From IMG/VR virus record IMGVR_UViG_3300025759_000081, positions 1 through 64,000 of that record: DNA of 64,000 nt; one strand, 5' to 3'. Position 1 is the stretch's first letter. Every line of letters begins with the position of its first letter. Shown here in pieces: positions 38,485-48,800 of the stretch. Below the pieces are notes generated by a model. The model worked only from the letters and a program-made list of their open reading frames with translations. It searched no databases and was not told the origin of the DNA. Made by a program: the position numbers and the translations under genes. The DNA comes from a virus.

Positions 38485-40788
38485 ATGGCTGATGAAGAAC
38501 TCATAGTCAAAAATATATCGCTCTTTACTGAGAACCATTTTCCAAACATATACTTAGAAGATGGCAGTGAATTGGTCGACCTTGCGCGACAGTATTATAA
38601 ATGGCTTGAAACAGATCAAAGCCAATCAATTTATAATGCAAGAAGAATGTTTGAGTATCGAGATATTTCTACAACTCTCGAAAAAATGCTTGTTTTTTAT
38701 AAGAAAAAATTCTTAGCAGATCTTCCTTATAATAAAGATACTATTTCATTTGTTGTTAGAAATATTCTTGATCTTTATCAAAGAAAAGGAACGAGTGACG
38801 GTATAGAGTTATTTTTTAAACTCTTTTATGATGAAACTGCGCTCATTACTTATCCAGCAACACAAATGCTCAAGCCTTCTAATTCTCAATGGAATACTGG
38901 AAATTATTTACAGCTGTTTGCAAATAGTAACGAATTCTTTTCTGAATCCGGACAAAAATATACTTACGCAGATCTTATTGCTCGTAATGTTCAAGGATCA
39001 TTATCAGAAGCAAAAGCGGCAGTAAGGGCTGTTAACTTAGTTGTTTTAAATGGTGGCTTAATACCAATCATTTATATTGATCAAGTGCAAGGAATATTTC
39101 AGAGATACGATCAACTATCTACGTATATTAACGGGGAATTTGTAGTTTTCGGACAAATGAATGGTTCTTTAACTAATATTAATATGGATTTAGATTATAA
39201 TCAAGCTACAACCGGAAATAAAGTTGGAGATATACTTAACGTTGTAACTTCAGATACTGCTGTCGGTGGAAAGGTTATTGTGACCGGTATAACGACAAAA
39301 ATTACTGGAGAAATTAAATACAGAATCGAAAATGGCGGATGGGGCTATACACTTGAAAATACCGCGCTTGAAGTTTCAAATCAAGTAGTATTTCCAGTTT
39401 TTGGTGGCTCATATGCAACTATGGATGATATTGCACCAGTTCCTCTTGAAAGAGTTACTAATGGATCATTAACTGGAGAAATCATAGGTTATTCCGACGA
39501 AGTTATTGCTATTAAAGTAAATGATCCTGGAGGTATTGGGTATCTTACCGCCGATACAATTACAACACTTGACCGTGTAGACGATCAAGGAAATCCAAAT
39601 AATATTTCTTTCACAGTTTTACAAGCTTCTGAATTTAACAATACTTCACCTGGTGACTTATTTCCAGACACTGGCGATCCATTAGACGTAGCTGTTAATA
39701 CCCTTACAAACGTAGAAGCAATTAATGTTATAACAGACCCAATAGCCCCATATCTTTCTATTACAGTCGATGCTGCAGATTATGGAGCAGCCACTCCGAT
39801 GTCAGGTTCTGCGTCTCCAGTTAACTATACTACTGTTTTATCAGACGCTTTTGATCTTACATCAATTAATGTTGGAACAATTGACACATTTAAAAACGTT
39901 GTTCCAGGGTCTGGATATAAGTTTGATGTTTGGGCAATTGCACGAGATCCTGTTATATCATCTTTATCAAGATATGATCAAGAAATATCATTTCCAAATC
40001 CGGCTACTGCTGGTGCATTTAATATTAATGAAATCATAACTGAACAAAGCACTGGTGTACAAGGTATAATTAGAAAAACAAATTCTTCATTAGGTTATAT
40101 TACTGTTACTCCTTATTCATATTATGGATTTTCAGGTGGACCAATTGTTAGAGGCGGAGGAGTCGGTGACGTATATGTCGTTTTAGATGTTAACAGAGAT
40201 TATTCTTCAACTGTTGCAGGCTTAAATGCAGATATTGAAACTGTAACATCTTTTGCCGCCGGTAAGATTGAAACTGTAGCGGTAAGAGGATCTGGATTCG
40301 GTTATTTAAATGATGAAGTAGCAACACTTACAAACGATCTAGGTGAACCACAAGCACAAGGTCTTGTTGATGCAACACGAATGGGTGTAACTGCTGGTTA
40401 TTGGGCCGAGTATTCATCACACTTAAACGGATTTACAAAAACGTTAGCCGAAGATGGAGAAGATGAATATTACGAAGGAAATATGAGAATACAAGATAGT
40501 GATTATTTCCAAGAATATTCTTATGTTATTAAATCTAAAATTGATCCGGGCAAATATCAAAAGCTTTTACGAGAAAGTGTCCACCTAGCTGGAACAAAGC
40601 CATTTAGTCAATTTTTATTAAGATCAAAAACTGGCACGGTTTCAAGTGGCAATTTTATCAGATACTTTAATGACGATGGTCAAGGTAGTCCATTTGATCA
40701 AGCTGAGTTAAATGAAATTACTTCAGATATCATTAACTTTACTGTAGATTCAGATACTCTGACCTCAGATAACGAACCAACACCATAA
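38485..40788 (+). CDS. 7: gp7-like baseplate wedge / structural protein
   Basis: A 767-residue protein (T4 gp7: 1,032). N-terminus EELIVKNISLFTENHFPNIY and DGSELVDLARQYYKWLET are the form of the gene that follows 6 in marine T4-like phages. The central part is beta-rich with many Gly/Thr/Asn residues and the C-terminus contains WAEYSSHLNGFTKTLAEDGE and KIDPGKYQKLLRESVHLAGTK. Assignment to gp7 rests on position more than on sequence identity to T4. Confidence 0.65.
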   Translation: MADEELIVKNISLFTENHFPNIYLEDGSELVDLARQYYKWLETDQSQSIYNARRMFEYRDISTTLEKMLVFYKKKFLADLPYNKDTISFVVRNILDLYQRKGTSDGIELFFKLFYDETALITYPATQMLKPSNSQWNTGNYLQLFANSNEFFSESGQKYTYADLIARNVQGSLSEAKAAVRAVNLVVLNGGLIPIIYIDQVQGIFQRYDQLSTYINGEFVVFGQMNGSLTNINMDLDYNQATTGNKVGDILNVVTSDTAVGGKVIVTGITTKITGEIKYRIENGGWGYTLENTALEVSNQVVFPVFGGSYATMDDIAPVPLERVTNGSLTGEIIGYSDEVIAIKVNDPGGIGYLTADTITTLDRVDDQGNPNNISFTVLQASEFNNTSPGDLFPDTGDPLDVAVNTLTNVEAINVITDPIAPYLSITVDAADYGAATPMSGSASPVNYTTVLSDAFDLTSINVGTIDTFKNVVPGSGYKFDVWAIARDPVISSLSRYDQEISFPNPATAGAFNINEIITEQSTGVQGIIRKTNSSLGYITVTPYSYYGFSGGPIVRGGGVGDVYVVLDVNRDYSSTVAGLNADIETVTSFAAGKIETVAVRGSGFGYLNDEVATLTNDLGEPQAQGLVDATRMGVTAGYWAEYSSHLNGFTKTLAEDGEDEYYEGNMRIQDSDYFQEYSYVIKSKIDPGKYQKLLRESVHLAGTKPFSQFLLRSKTGTVSSGNFIRYFNDDGQGSPFDQAELNEITSDIINFTVDSDTLTSDNEPTP

Positions 40789-40794
40789 TAAATA
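40787..40794 (+). promoter_or_regulatory. Late promoter variant (AATAAATA)
   Basis: AATAAATA overlaps the stop of the gp7-like gene and lies 27 bases before the ATG of the cupredoxin-domain gene, which has CGGAG as ribosome binding site. One mismatch to TATAAATA. Confidence 0.55.
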
Positions 40795-40820
40795 GTAAAT
40801 AAAATAATTTCGGAGAAATC

Positions 40821-42461
40821 ATGGCAAAGCAACTAGTTGACACAGGTTTAGTAGCCAACGACGGGACAGGCGATCCTATACGCACTGCGATGACGAAAGT
40901 CAACGAAAATACTACTGAAATCTATAACGCTCTTGGAGGTAATACTCTTACCAACCTTGTAAATGGTAGTGGTGAAATTGAATTACTTCTTACAGCCAAC
41001 AAGATTTCATTTCTTTATAATACAGAAGCTCAAGTATTAGCATTAGATACAACTGCACATCATGGCGTTATAGCTCATGCACACGACACCGGGGCGCTGT
41101 ATTATTGCCACGGCGAATGGAGAAAATTACTTACAGATAATTCTGCTATGGATGTTACAAGCTATACCGATCCATTAGACCTTCATTCATATATCGATAA
41201 CGTTACTAATGTTGGTGCAGCAACTCAAGTGCTTGTATCAAACGGCGATGGAACATTTACTTGGTCTAATCAATCGGGTGGTGGCGGTGGTGTTACAGTT
41301 GAAGATGAAGGTGTTGCTTTATCTACAGATGCTAGTACTCTTAACTTCACAGGTTCTGGTGTCACGGTTACCGGCAACGGTGCAACTAAAACAATCACAA
41401 TCGCCGGTGGATCCGGTGTAGCAACTTCTCTCGATTTAACAGATACTCCAAGTTCTTATGGTACTGCCGGACAGTCTCTTGTAGTTAACTCAGGTGCTAA
41501 TGGTTTAGAATTTGCAACAGTCTCAACCGCCTCAGTTTCTATGACTAGCCTTACTGATACAGATATATCAAATGTTCAAACCAATCAGGTATTAAAATGG
41601 AATGGTAATGATTGGCAAAATTTTGATCTCAATCCAACTTTTGCCGGTCTCACAGATCAACCTGCTGCTCAATCAGATCAACAATCATTTGAAAATATTT
41701 GGAAAAATGCTTCAACTGTATTGACTGTTTCTGCAAATGGATCAACTGCATATCGATTCGATCAATACGGAACAACAGATAACCCAACAATTTATGTTAA
41801 AGCAGGTACTACGATTGGATTTGATTTATCTTATGATCCAAGCGGCACACACCCATTTAAAATTCAGACTACTGGCGGTTCAGATATTGCAGATGGAATC
41901 TTTGAACTGACAAGCGGTAACGCATATAATGACTTCACACAAGGTGGTGCATACGGTGGAACATTATTTTGGAAAGTTCCTGCGTCTTTCTCAGGAAACT
42001 ACCAATATATCTGTACAGCCCACGGGGGAATGATTGGTACCATTGTTGTTGAAGCTGCTGCAGGTGGTGGCGGTAGTACTCCTTCTCGTTCAACATCTAA
42101 TGGAGCAACTTCTGGTACTCATGCAAATAATACTGATGAAAACTTAGATATTACCGGGTTTAAATCTTACTCTCTTCTTAAAATTGCTACAGACAGAGCA
42201 GCATGGGTAAGACTTTACATTACAAGCGCTAAAAGAACTTCAGACGCAAGTAGATTACAAACACAAGATCCAGCCCCAACCGCCGGCGTAATTGCAGAAG
42301 TTGTCACAACTGGTGCTGAAACAGTTGACTTTACACCAGCGGCTCTCGGTTGGAATGGAGATGCGACACCTGGTACAACAATTTATGCGGCAGTACGAAA
42401 TCTATCGGGATCAACTTCTGCGGTTGATGTAACATTAACACTTCTTCAATTAGAAGCTTAA
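40821..42461 (+). CDS. Structural protein with a cupredoxin-like domain
   Basis: A 546-residue protein. The N-terminus (MAKQLVDTGLVANDGTGDPI, then TAMTKVNENTTEIYNAL) is the usual start of marine T4-like tail and fibre proteins. Residues about 290-415 form a cupredoxin-like domain: VKAGTTIGFDLSYDPSGTHPFKI, ending in NYQYICTAHGGMIGTIVVE. All four type 1 copper ligands are present at His344, Cys398, His401 and Met404, with the C-x2-H-x2-M spacing of amicyanin. A Gly/Ser linker and a C-terminal beta domain follow. Copper binding, adhesion or a purely structural use are all possible. Neighbours are the gp7-like gene and the subtilisin-like gene. Confidence 0.75.
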   Translation: MAKQLVDTGLVANDGTGDPIRTAMTKVNENTTEIYNALGGNTLTNLVNGSGEIELLLTANKISFLYNTEAQVLALDTTAHHGVIAHAHDTGALYYCHGEWRKLLTDNSAMDVTSYTDPLDLHSYIDNVTNVGAATQVLVSNGDGTFTWSNQSGGGGGVTVEDEGVALSTDASTLNFTGSGVTVTGNGATKTITIAGGSGVATSLDLTDTPSSYGTAGQSLVVNSGANGLEFATVSTASVSMTSLTDTDISNVQTNQVLKWNGNDWQNFDLNPTFAGLTDQPAAQSDQQSFENIWKNASTVLTVSANGSTAYRFDQYGTTDNPTIYVKAGTTIGFDLSYDPSGTHPFKIQTTGGSDIADGIFELTSGNAYNDFTQGGAYGGTLFWKVPASFSGNYQYICTAHGGMIGTIVVEAAAGGGGSTPSRSTSNGATSGTHANNTDENLDITGFKSYSLLKIATDRAAWVRLYITSAKRTSDASRLQTQDPAPTAGVIAEVVTTGAETVDFTPAALGWNGDATPGTTIYAAVRNLSGSTSAVDVTLTLLQLEA

Positions 42462-42462
42462 T

Positions 42463-44175
42463 ATGGCACTTAAAGAATATATTGTCACTCTTCACAATAG
42501 AGAAGACCTAGAAGATTTCTATGATGACATGGAAACGCCGGGCGGTAGTCTTTATATTCCTGATAGATCAGTTGGTTTACATTTAAGAAGAACAATCAGT
42601 CGTAACACGCATTATATGTTAACTACTGAAGAAGCAAAAGAAATACGTAAAGACGAAAGAGTAAGAGCAGTAACTTTAGCAGAGTTTATTAACAATTTAA
42701 AACAAGTTGATTATGGTTATAGCGCGGATGGTACATATGAAAGAACTTCTGGAAATGCTACCGCTAATCTTCAATGGGGTATTTTAAGACATACGATCAG
42801 AGATAACGTAGTAAATTGGGGATGGGATGGAACAACCACAGCCTCTAGTAATTTTAATATAACAGCTTCCGGAAAAAACGTAGATGTTTTAGTGTTTGAC
42901 GGATTTGTTGAAATAAATCATCCAGAATTTGCAGTAAACGCAGACGGAACTGGAGGAACCCGCGTTACTCAATTTAATTGGTTTTCTTTAACTGCACAAC
43001 TCGGTTATGGAACTAATGGAACATATGATTATACACATAGACCAGAAGATTCCAGTAGTAGTAATCACGGAACAAGTGTAGCATCAGTTATAGCCGGGAA
43101 TCGCTTAGGTTGGGCAAGAGACGCAAACATATTTAATTTTAGATCTTATACAGGTGCCACACCAAATTATAACGCAGATGGAGGAAACAGATTAACGCAA
43201 GCAAATTCTTGGGATTATATAAGAGAATGGCATAATACAAAAGCAGTTAATTCTGAAACGGGTAGAAGAAATCCAACTGTAGTTAATGCAAGTTTCGGGC
43301 CATCGACCACCGAGGCTGACATAACATCGTCATATGATGGAATTGCAGCTATAAGTTATAGAGGGGCTTATTTTGCCCCAGGAAGAGTATTAACTGATGG
43401 TGAACTTACTGCTAGAGGTGTTGCAGTATATAATGGAAATTGGTATATGCAACCCGGCATTAACGAAGAAGATAATGACGCATACTTCGACGCAATAGAA
43501 GCTGATATTGAAGATGCTTTTGACGATGGAATCATATTGATCTGTGCCACCGGAAACGAGTTTACCAGACTGGTCAAGCCCACAAATCAAGACTACAATA
43601 ACGTTGCGTTTTTGCAAGACTTGGGTGGAGGAGCTATAAGTGATGGAATATATCCAAATAGAGCTGGAGGTAGTGCCAACGGTCAAACAGTTCCAGAAAC
43701 AATTAGTGTAGGTAATTCTTCTTATCACGTAAATGACAGAAGAAGACTTGATAGCAATCAAGGAGATAGAATTGATCTCTGGGCTGCTGGTACCGCTATT
43801 CAAGCAGCGGTTAGAACAAGTGGAACTTTTAATGATCCTAGAAACGCATCTTATGAGATTCAAAAAAGATACGGAACAAGTTTTGCCTCGCCACAAGTTG
43901 CAGGCGTAATAGCGCTTTTATTAGAAAGTAATCAAGGATTAACTCAAACTGAAGCTAAGGAATGGTTAATTTCTAATGCGTCTACAAATAAAATGTTTGA
44001 TTCTGGCGCTTCAGACATGTCAGATTTTACTAGCTTACATGGCGCCCCTAACTTATTATTATATTGGGAAAATCAAAGACCGGAATCTGGAACAATAGTA
44101 CCAAAATTAAATAGTAAAGCAAGACCCACTTCGGGTCGAGCGTGGCCCCGTCCTAGGATACGCGCGAAAGGGTAA
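42463..44175 (+). CDS. Subtilisin-like serine protease (S8), virion-cluster
   Basis: A 570-residue protein. The N-terminal about 75 residues (YIVTLHNREDLEDFYDDM, then DERVRAVTLAEF) resemble an I9 propeptide. The catalytic triad is complete: Asp146 in VLVFDGFVEINHPEF, His202 in SSNHGTSVASVIAG, Ser473 in YGTSFASPQVAGVIA; the oxyanion Asn is in LICATGNEF. The C-terminus is basic and Pro/Arg-rich. No signal peptide is seen. It starts one base after the preceding stop. Between structural genes and without export signal it is likely a virion or assembly protease, which is inference. Confidence 0.9.
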   Translation: MALKEYIVTLHNREDLEDFYDDMETPGGSLYIPDRSVGLHLRRTISRNTHYMLTTEEAKEIRKDERVRAVTLAEFINNLKQVDYGYSADGTYERTSGNATANLQWGILRHTIRDNVVNWGWDGTTTASSNFNITASGKNVDVLVFDGFVEINHPEFAVNADGTGGTRVTQFNWFSLTAQLGYGTNGTYDYTHRPEDSSSSNHGTSVASVIAGNRLGWARDANIFNFRSYTGATPNYNADGGNRLTQANSWDYIREWHNTKAVNSETGRRNPTVVNASFGPSTTEADITSSYDGIAAISYRGAYFAPGRVLTDGELTARGVAVYNGNWYMQPGINEEDNDAYFDAIEADIEDAFDDGIILICATGNEFTRLVKPTNQDYNNVAFLQDLGGGAISDGIYPNRAGGSANGQTVPETISVGNSSYHVNDRRRLDSNQGDRIDLWAAGTAIQAAVRTSGTFNDPRNASYEIQKRYGTSFASPQVAGVIALLLESNQGLTQTEAKEWLISNASTNKMFDSGASDMSDFTSLHGAPNLLLYWENQRPESGTIVPKLNSKARPTSGRAWPRPRIRAKG

Positions 44176-44181
44176 TAAATA
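44174..44181 (+). promoter_or_regulatory. Late promoter variant (AATAAATA) of gene 8
   Basis: AATAAATA at the stop of the protease gene, 31 bases before the gene 8 ATG. It is the same variant as before the cupredoxin-domain gene. Confidence 0.55.
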
Positions 44182-44204
44182 ACCAAAGGATAATAGGTTG
44201 AATC

Positions 44205-45860
44205 ATGCCAGAAATATTAACAACAGAATTTAAAACAGATACGACAAGAAAGGTCGTAGTTGATGCTTTAGCGAGTGACTATTTTGTTTTTGTTTCTGCT
44301 ATTGAAAATATTACACCAGAAAATTCTATTAAATCACAAAACGAATTTTTAGCTAAAACTCTTTTTGGAAAAATAGTGAATAATATTGATACAAAATATA
44401 TGATCAAATATTATCCGTGGCAAGCCGGAGAAACATATGTTCAATATGACGACTCTGTTGATCTTGAAGGTGAAAAATTTTATGCTGTCGTAGGACCTAC
44501 GAATAACGATACAGGTGATTATAGAGTTTATAAGTGTTTGTTTAATAACTTTGAAAGTCCAACAATTGCTCCTCCGGTTTGGGATACAAACCAACCAGAC
44601 CAAACATATGGAACTGGTGACGGATACGTTTGGAAATTCATGTATTCTTTAAGTTTAATTGAATTTGAAGCTTATAACGCGCTGGGCTATATTCCTATAA
44701 CAGGTACTTTTGATGCAGATCCGGTTCCAACTTCTGGAGGATCTCAAATTAATATTATTCAGGTAGAAAATCCCGATGCAAACTTTGGATATTCTAAAAA
44801 GACGGGGACACTAAGTCAAACACCAGATTTAGACGGAACTGTTAATACTCGAGAAGATCCTACTCTTGCATTAGGTGAAGATTATTACGCAGGACAATCA
44901 ATTTATTTTGTTAAGTCAAACGGCTCTTTTGAATTATACGAAATCGATACTTATGATTTTGATACACAAACAAACCGTGCATCAATTAGAGTTAAAGACA
45001 ACATTGACTTAATCACTTATCCTGGAGGACGAGCAGCAAATCCTACCGCACCCGGATTACCTGCACAAGACGGTGTTGGAGTTAATAATGCTTTTTCAAT
45101 TTTTCCAAGAGTATTAATAGAAGGAGATGGTACTGGAGCACGAGCAATTCCTAATGTTGACTCTGAAGGTAGAATTCGTACTATTACAATTCTTAGCGCT
45201 GGTGACGGATATAATACAGTTCAAGCTAGCGTTGTAGATCCTCTTTATGATTTTGATCCATCTGCTACTAATTCTACTGATGTGAGAGCAACTGTTCGTC
45301 CGATACTTTCTCCAACGGACGGGCACGGTACAGATTTAGTAGACGAACTTAAGTGTCACCATTATCTTTTATATGGTTATATTTTATCTGATGATAATGA
45401 ATCAATTGGTGATACAAATACATATACCGGCGTAGGTATAGTTAAAGATCCTGATTTTACTGGTGTTACACCAAGCGTATTTGATAATAGAATTGCAGTC
45501 AATTCTCCAGATTACAATAAAGTCACTGTAAATAGTATTATAACTCAGGTAAACCAGCAAAATGAAACTACCTTTTCAGGTATAGTACACGAAATAGATT
45601 CAGCAAATGAAATTATTTACATTGCTGAATATAATAACATCTATCCTAATCAAGTTGGTCAAGATACAGCCTTTGATCTTACAAAAGACTTATTCAACGA
45701 AACAGGTCAGATCGTAGTAATAAATACTCCAATAGTAGATAACGTTACTTTTTCAGAGTATGTTCAACGTACGGGTAAAGTATATTATATGGAAGATTTT
45801 TTCCCGTTAGCAAGAAATGAACTTTCGAGAGAAGAATTCAAAATTGTCTTTGAATTTTAA
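44205..45860 (+). CDS. 8: gp8 baseplate wedge protein
   Basis: A 551-residue protein, larger than T4 gp8 (334). The N-terminal part has the family pattern: TEFKTDTTRKVVVDALASDYFVFVSA, LAKTLFGKIVNNIDTKYMI, and GTGDGYVWKFMYSLSLIEF. The central region from about 170 to 380 is an insertion rich in Asp, Gly and Thr. C-terminal FPLARNELSREEFKIVFEF. gp8 dimers join the wedge to the short-fibre part of the baseplate. Confidence 0.85.
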   Translation: MPEILTTEFKTDTTRKVVVDALASDYFVFVSAIENITPENSIKSQNEFLAKTLFGKIVNNIDTKYMIKYYPWQAGETYVQYDDSVDLEGEKFYAVVGPTNNDTGDYRVYKCLFNNFESPTIAPPVWDTNQPDQTYGTGDGYVWKFMYSLSLIEFEAYNALGYIPITGTFDADPVPTSGGSQINIIQVENPDANFGYSKKTGTLSQTPDLDGTVNTREDPTLALGEDYYAGQSIYFVKSNGSFELYEIDTYDFDTQTNRASIRVKDNIDLITYPGGRAANPTAPGLPAQDGVGVNNAFSIFPRVLIEGDGTGARAIPNVDSEGRIRTITILSAGDGYNTVQASVVDPLYDFDPSATNSTDVRATVRPILSPTDGHGTDLVDELKCHHYLLYGYILSDDNESIGDTNTYTGVGIVKDPDFTGVTPSVFDNRIAVNSPDYNKVTVNSIITQVNQQNETTFSGIVHEIDSANEIIYIAEYNNIYPNQVGQDTAFDLTKDLFNETGQIVVINTPIVDNVTFSEYVQRTGKVYYMEDFFPLARNELSREEFKIVFEF

Positions 45861-45873
45861 AGGAACAAAATAA

Positions 45874-48800
45874 ATGCCAATCAATACTAATCTTAATACA
45901 GCACCATATTTTGATGATTTTGATCTAGAAAATCAATATTATAGAGTTTTATTTAAACCAGGGTATGCGCTGCAAGCAAGAGAATTAACACAACTTCAAT
46001 CTGTATTGCAATCGCAGATTGAACAATTTGGTGATAATATCTTTCAAGAAGGCAGTATTGTTAAAGGCTGCAACTTTACAAACTTAAATGATCTAAAATT
46101 CGTAAGATTGCAAGATGATTCTGTTAACGAAGGAACAGAATTTAACCCAACAGAATTTATTAGTAGAAGAGTATCGACTATCGAACTTCCTGGTGGAGGC
46201 GTCGGCGCAGAAGAAATTGAATATGATTGGGTTTTTCAAATTGTTGGTGCAACCACCGGCCTTATAGCAAACGTTGTTTCTGCAGCCCAAGGTTTTGAAT
46301 CTAGACCACCAGATCTCAATACGTTCTTTATTAATTATTTAAATTCTAACGAAAGCGCTGGATATAAAGAATTCCAAGATGGTGAATTACTTACAATCAA
46401 TAAGTATTGGTATAAGACCGGTGTTCTTGAGCCTACTGAAACAAATCCGGTTTATTCAGAATCTGGTGTTGATCAAATTGCATGCTCACAATTAGCACCA
46501 GCGCTTTTAGCAACAGGAAATTCTTTTGGTGTTCAAGCAGCGCCAGGTGTTATTTTCCAAAAAGGACATTTTCTTTTTGCCGATGCACAAACACTTGTTG
46601 TTTCTAAATACGATGGCGCACCAGATGGAAAGGCTGTTGGCTATCAAGTTACTGAAAATCTTGTTACTGCTTTACAAGATGCTAGTCTTTACGATAACGC
46701 GAATGGCTCAACTAATGAAAACGCGCCAGGCGCAGATAGATTAAGACTAACTCCTCAGCTAGTAGTTCTTAATCAAACCGTTGCAGATAATGATCCTACA
46801 TTTTTTAGTTTAATTAAATACAGAAACGGTAATGCCGTTACTATTCGAGACGTCTCTCAATATAATGTTATTGGTACTGAGATGGCTAGAAGAACATACG
46901 AAGAATCTGGCAATTATATTCTTCAGGATTTTAATATTAAAACAGATAGAAGAAATGGCGACTTAAAGGCTCTCGTGGGTGCTGGTACAGCGTACGTTAA
47001 AGGTTACAGAGTAGAATCTACTTCTCCACAAGAATTTACTATCGATCCAATTTCTGGCACTGACACAATAGAACAAGTTCCAATTGGTGTTGATTATGGA
47101 AGCTTTATTAAATTAGATCCTGTTTCAGCGCACAATGGTGCATTAGAGCTCGATTTTATCGCTGTAGATTTAATGAATAGCGGGACGCCAATTGGTACTG
47201 GATTTGTTGCAAACGTAACACCTACTAAGGTATACATTTTTGGCGCTCGAATGGATAACGGACAATCATTTAGTAGCGTAAATAGAATTCGTAGAACATC
47301 TACTGGAACATATGTAGAGTTTTCTGCAGGCGCAACTCTTGAAGAATCACGGCGTGCTCCTAAAGTTTTTACATCAGGTATGACTAATGTTTCTGCAACT
47401 TCTAACGTCACAATACCAGAACGTAAAGTAGTTACTGGCGCAACTCCTACAGGAAACGATTTTGTATTAACACCAGCGGGTGGAAATAACTTTGCACTTA
47501 ATCAAAGTGATGTTTTAGTTATTGATGGAAGTGGTGTTTATCACGCAGTATCTAATATTTCATACAATGTTGGCTTCACACAAATGACAATTACTTGTGC
47601 CACAACGCCGGCTTCAGGCGCTACTATTTTCTATAATGAAAATAATGTAGGTGTCACACCTTATGGTAAAGTTAGCGCAACCACTACCGTAAGGCCAACA
47701 TATCAGTCAAATAAGAAAAGATATTCTCTCGGTGCACCTGACGTTTATAGGTTAGTAAGTGTAACAGACGTGAATGGTCGTGATGTTACGCCAAGTTTCA
47801 GATTAATTAATAACCAAAAAGATCATTACTACGATTGGTCTTATATTGAATATGTATCAGGTTCAGGAGAACCACCAGCAGGAACAGTCATTGAAGTAGA
47901 AATTGAAGTATTCCAAATTAATTCAACAACAGGTGAATATTATTTCACTGTTGACAGTTATCCTAACGGATTAAATCCAAGCGATATTCCAATTTATGTC
48001 GCAGAAAATGGTAACAGATACAACTTAAGAGAGTGTTTTGACTTCAGACCTTACATTAGTCCACATCCAAGCTTTGGCTATGTAGATGTTGGTGCTAATT
48101 TTATTAACGATAACGTTGATACTCTCGATAGAGACTTTACTACTTGGGGAGCACCATTAGTTCCAGCACAAGGATCATACGGACAAGCAGATATTGATTA
48201 TTATTTGTCAAGATATGATCTTATTGTATTAAGCTCTTATGGCAACATGGAACTTATCAAAGGTGAAGAAGAATTAACGGCTGCACCGCCAAAAGTTGAA
48301 TCCGATAAACTGGCAATTGCAGAAATTTTTATTCCCGGAAATCCTGCGTTAAGTCAAGCTGAAGCTGCAAATCAAGGTAAAAGGGAATACGGAGTAAAAG
48401 CGAAACCTTTGGGCGCTCGAAATTATACGATGAAAGATCTTCAAAAAATTGAAAGAAAAATTGAAGGCTTAGAATATTATATTTCATTAAATCAATTAGA
48501 ATCAGAAACTTCTAATTTAGTAGTTACTGACGAAAATGGTTTAAACAGATTTAAAAATGGATTTGTTGTAGAGCCATTTAACGATTTGAATTTAGCCGAT
48601 ATTCGAAATCCTCGATATAGCGCAGCAGTCAAATTTAATCAAAAGATTCTTACTCCAGCAGTTATAACGTTCCCAATTGATTTGAAATATGCTAGCTCAA
48701 CTAATTCATCTATTTTCCCTGCGCTTGGAGATACTCAAGTAGTTACACTTGAAAGAAATTCTCACGTAGATATTATCAATCAACCATTCGCTACAAACTC

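Noticed and set aside
47094-47411. 105-codon minus-strand open frame within the DUF4815 gene
   Set aside because: It lies fully antisense to a well-supported structural gene, has no ribosome binding site and shows no recognisable domain.
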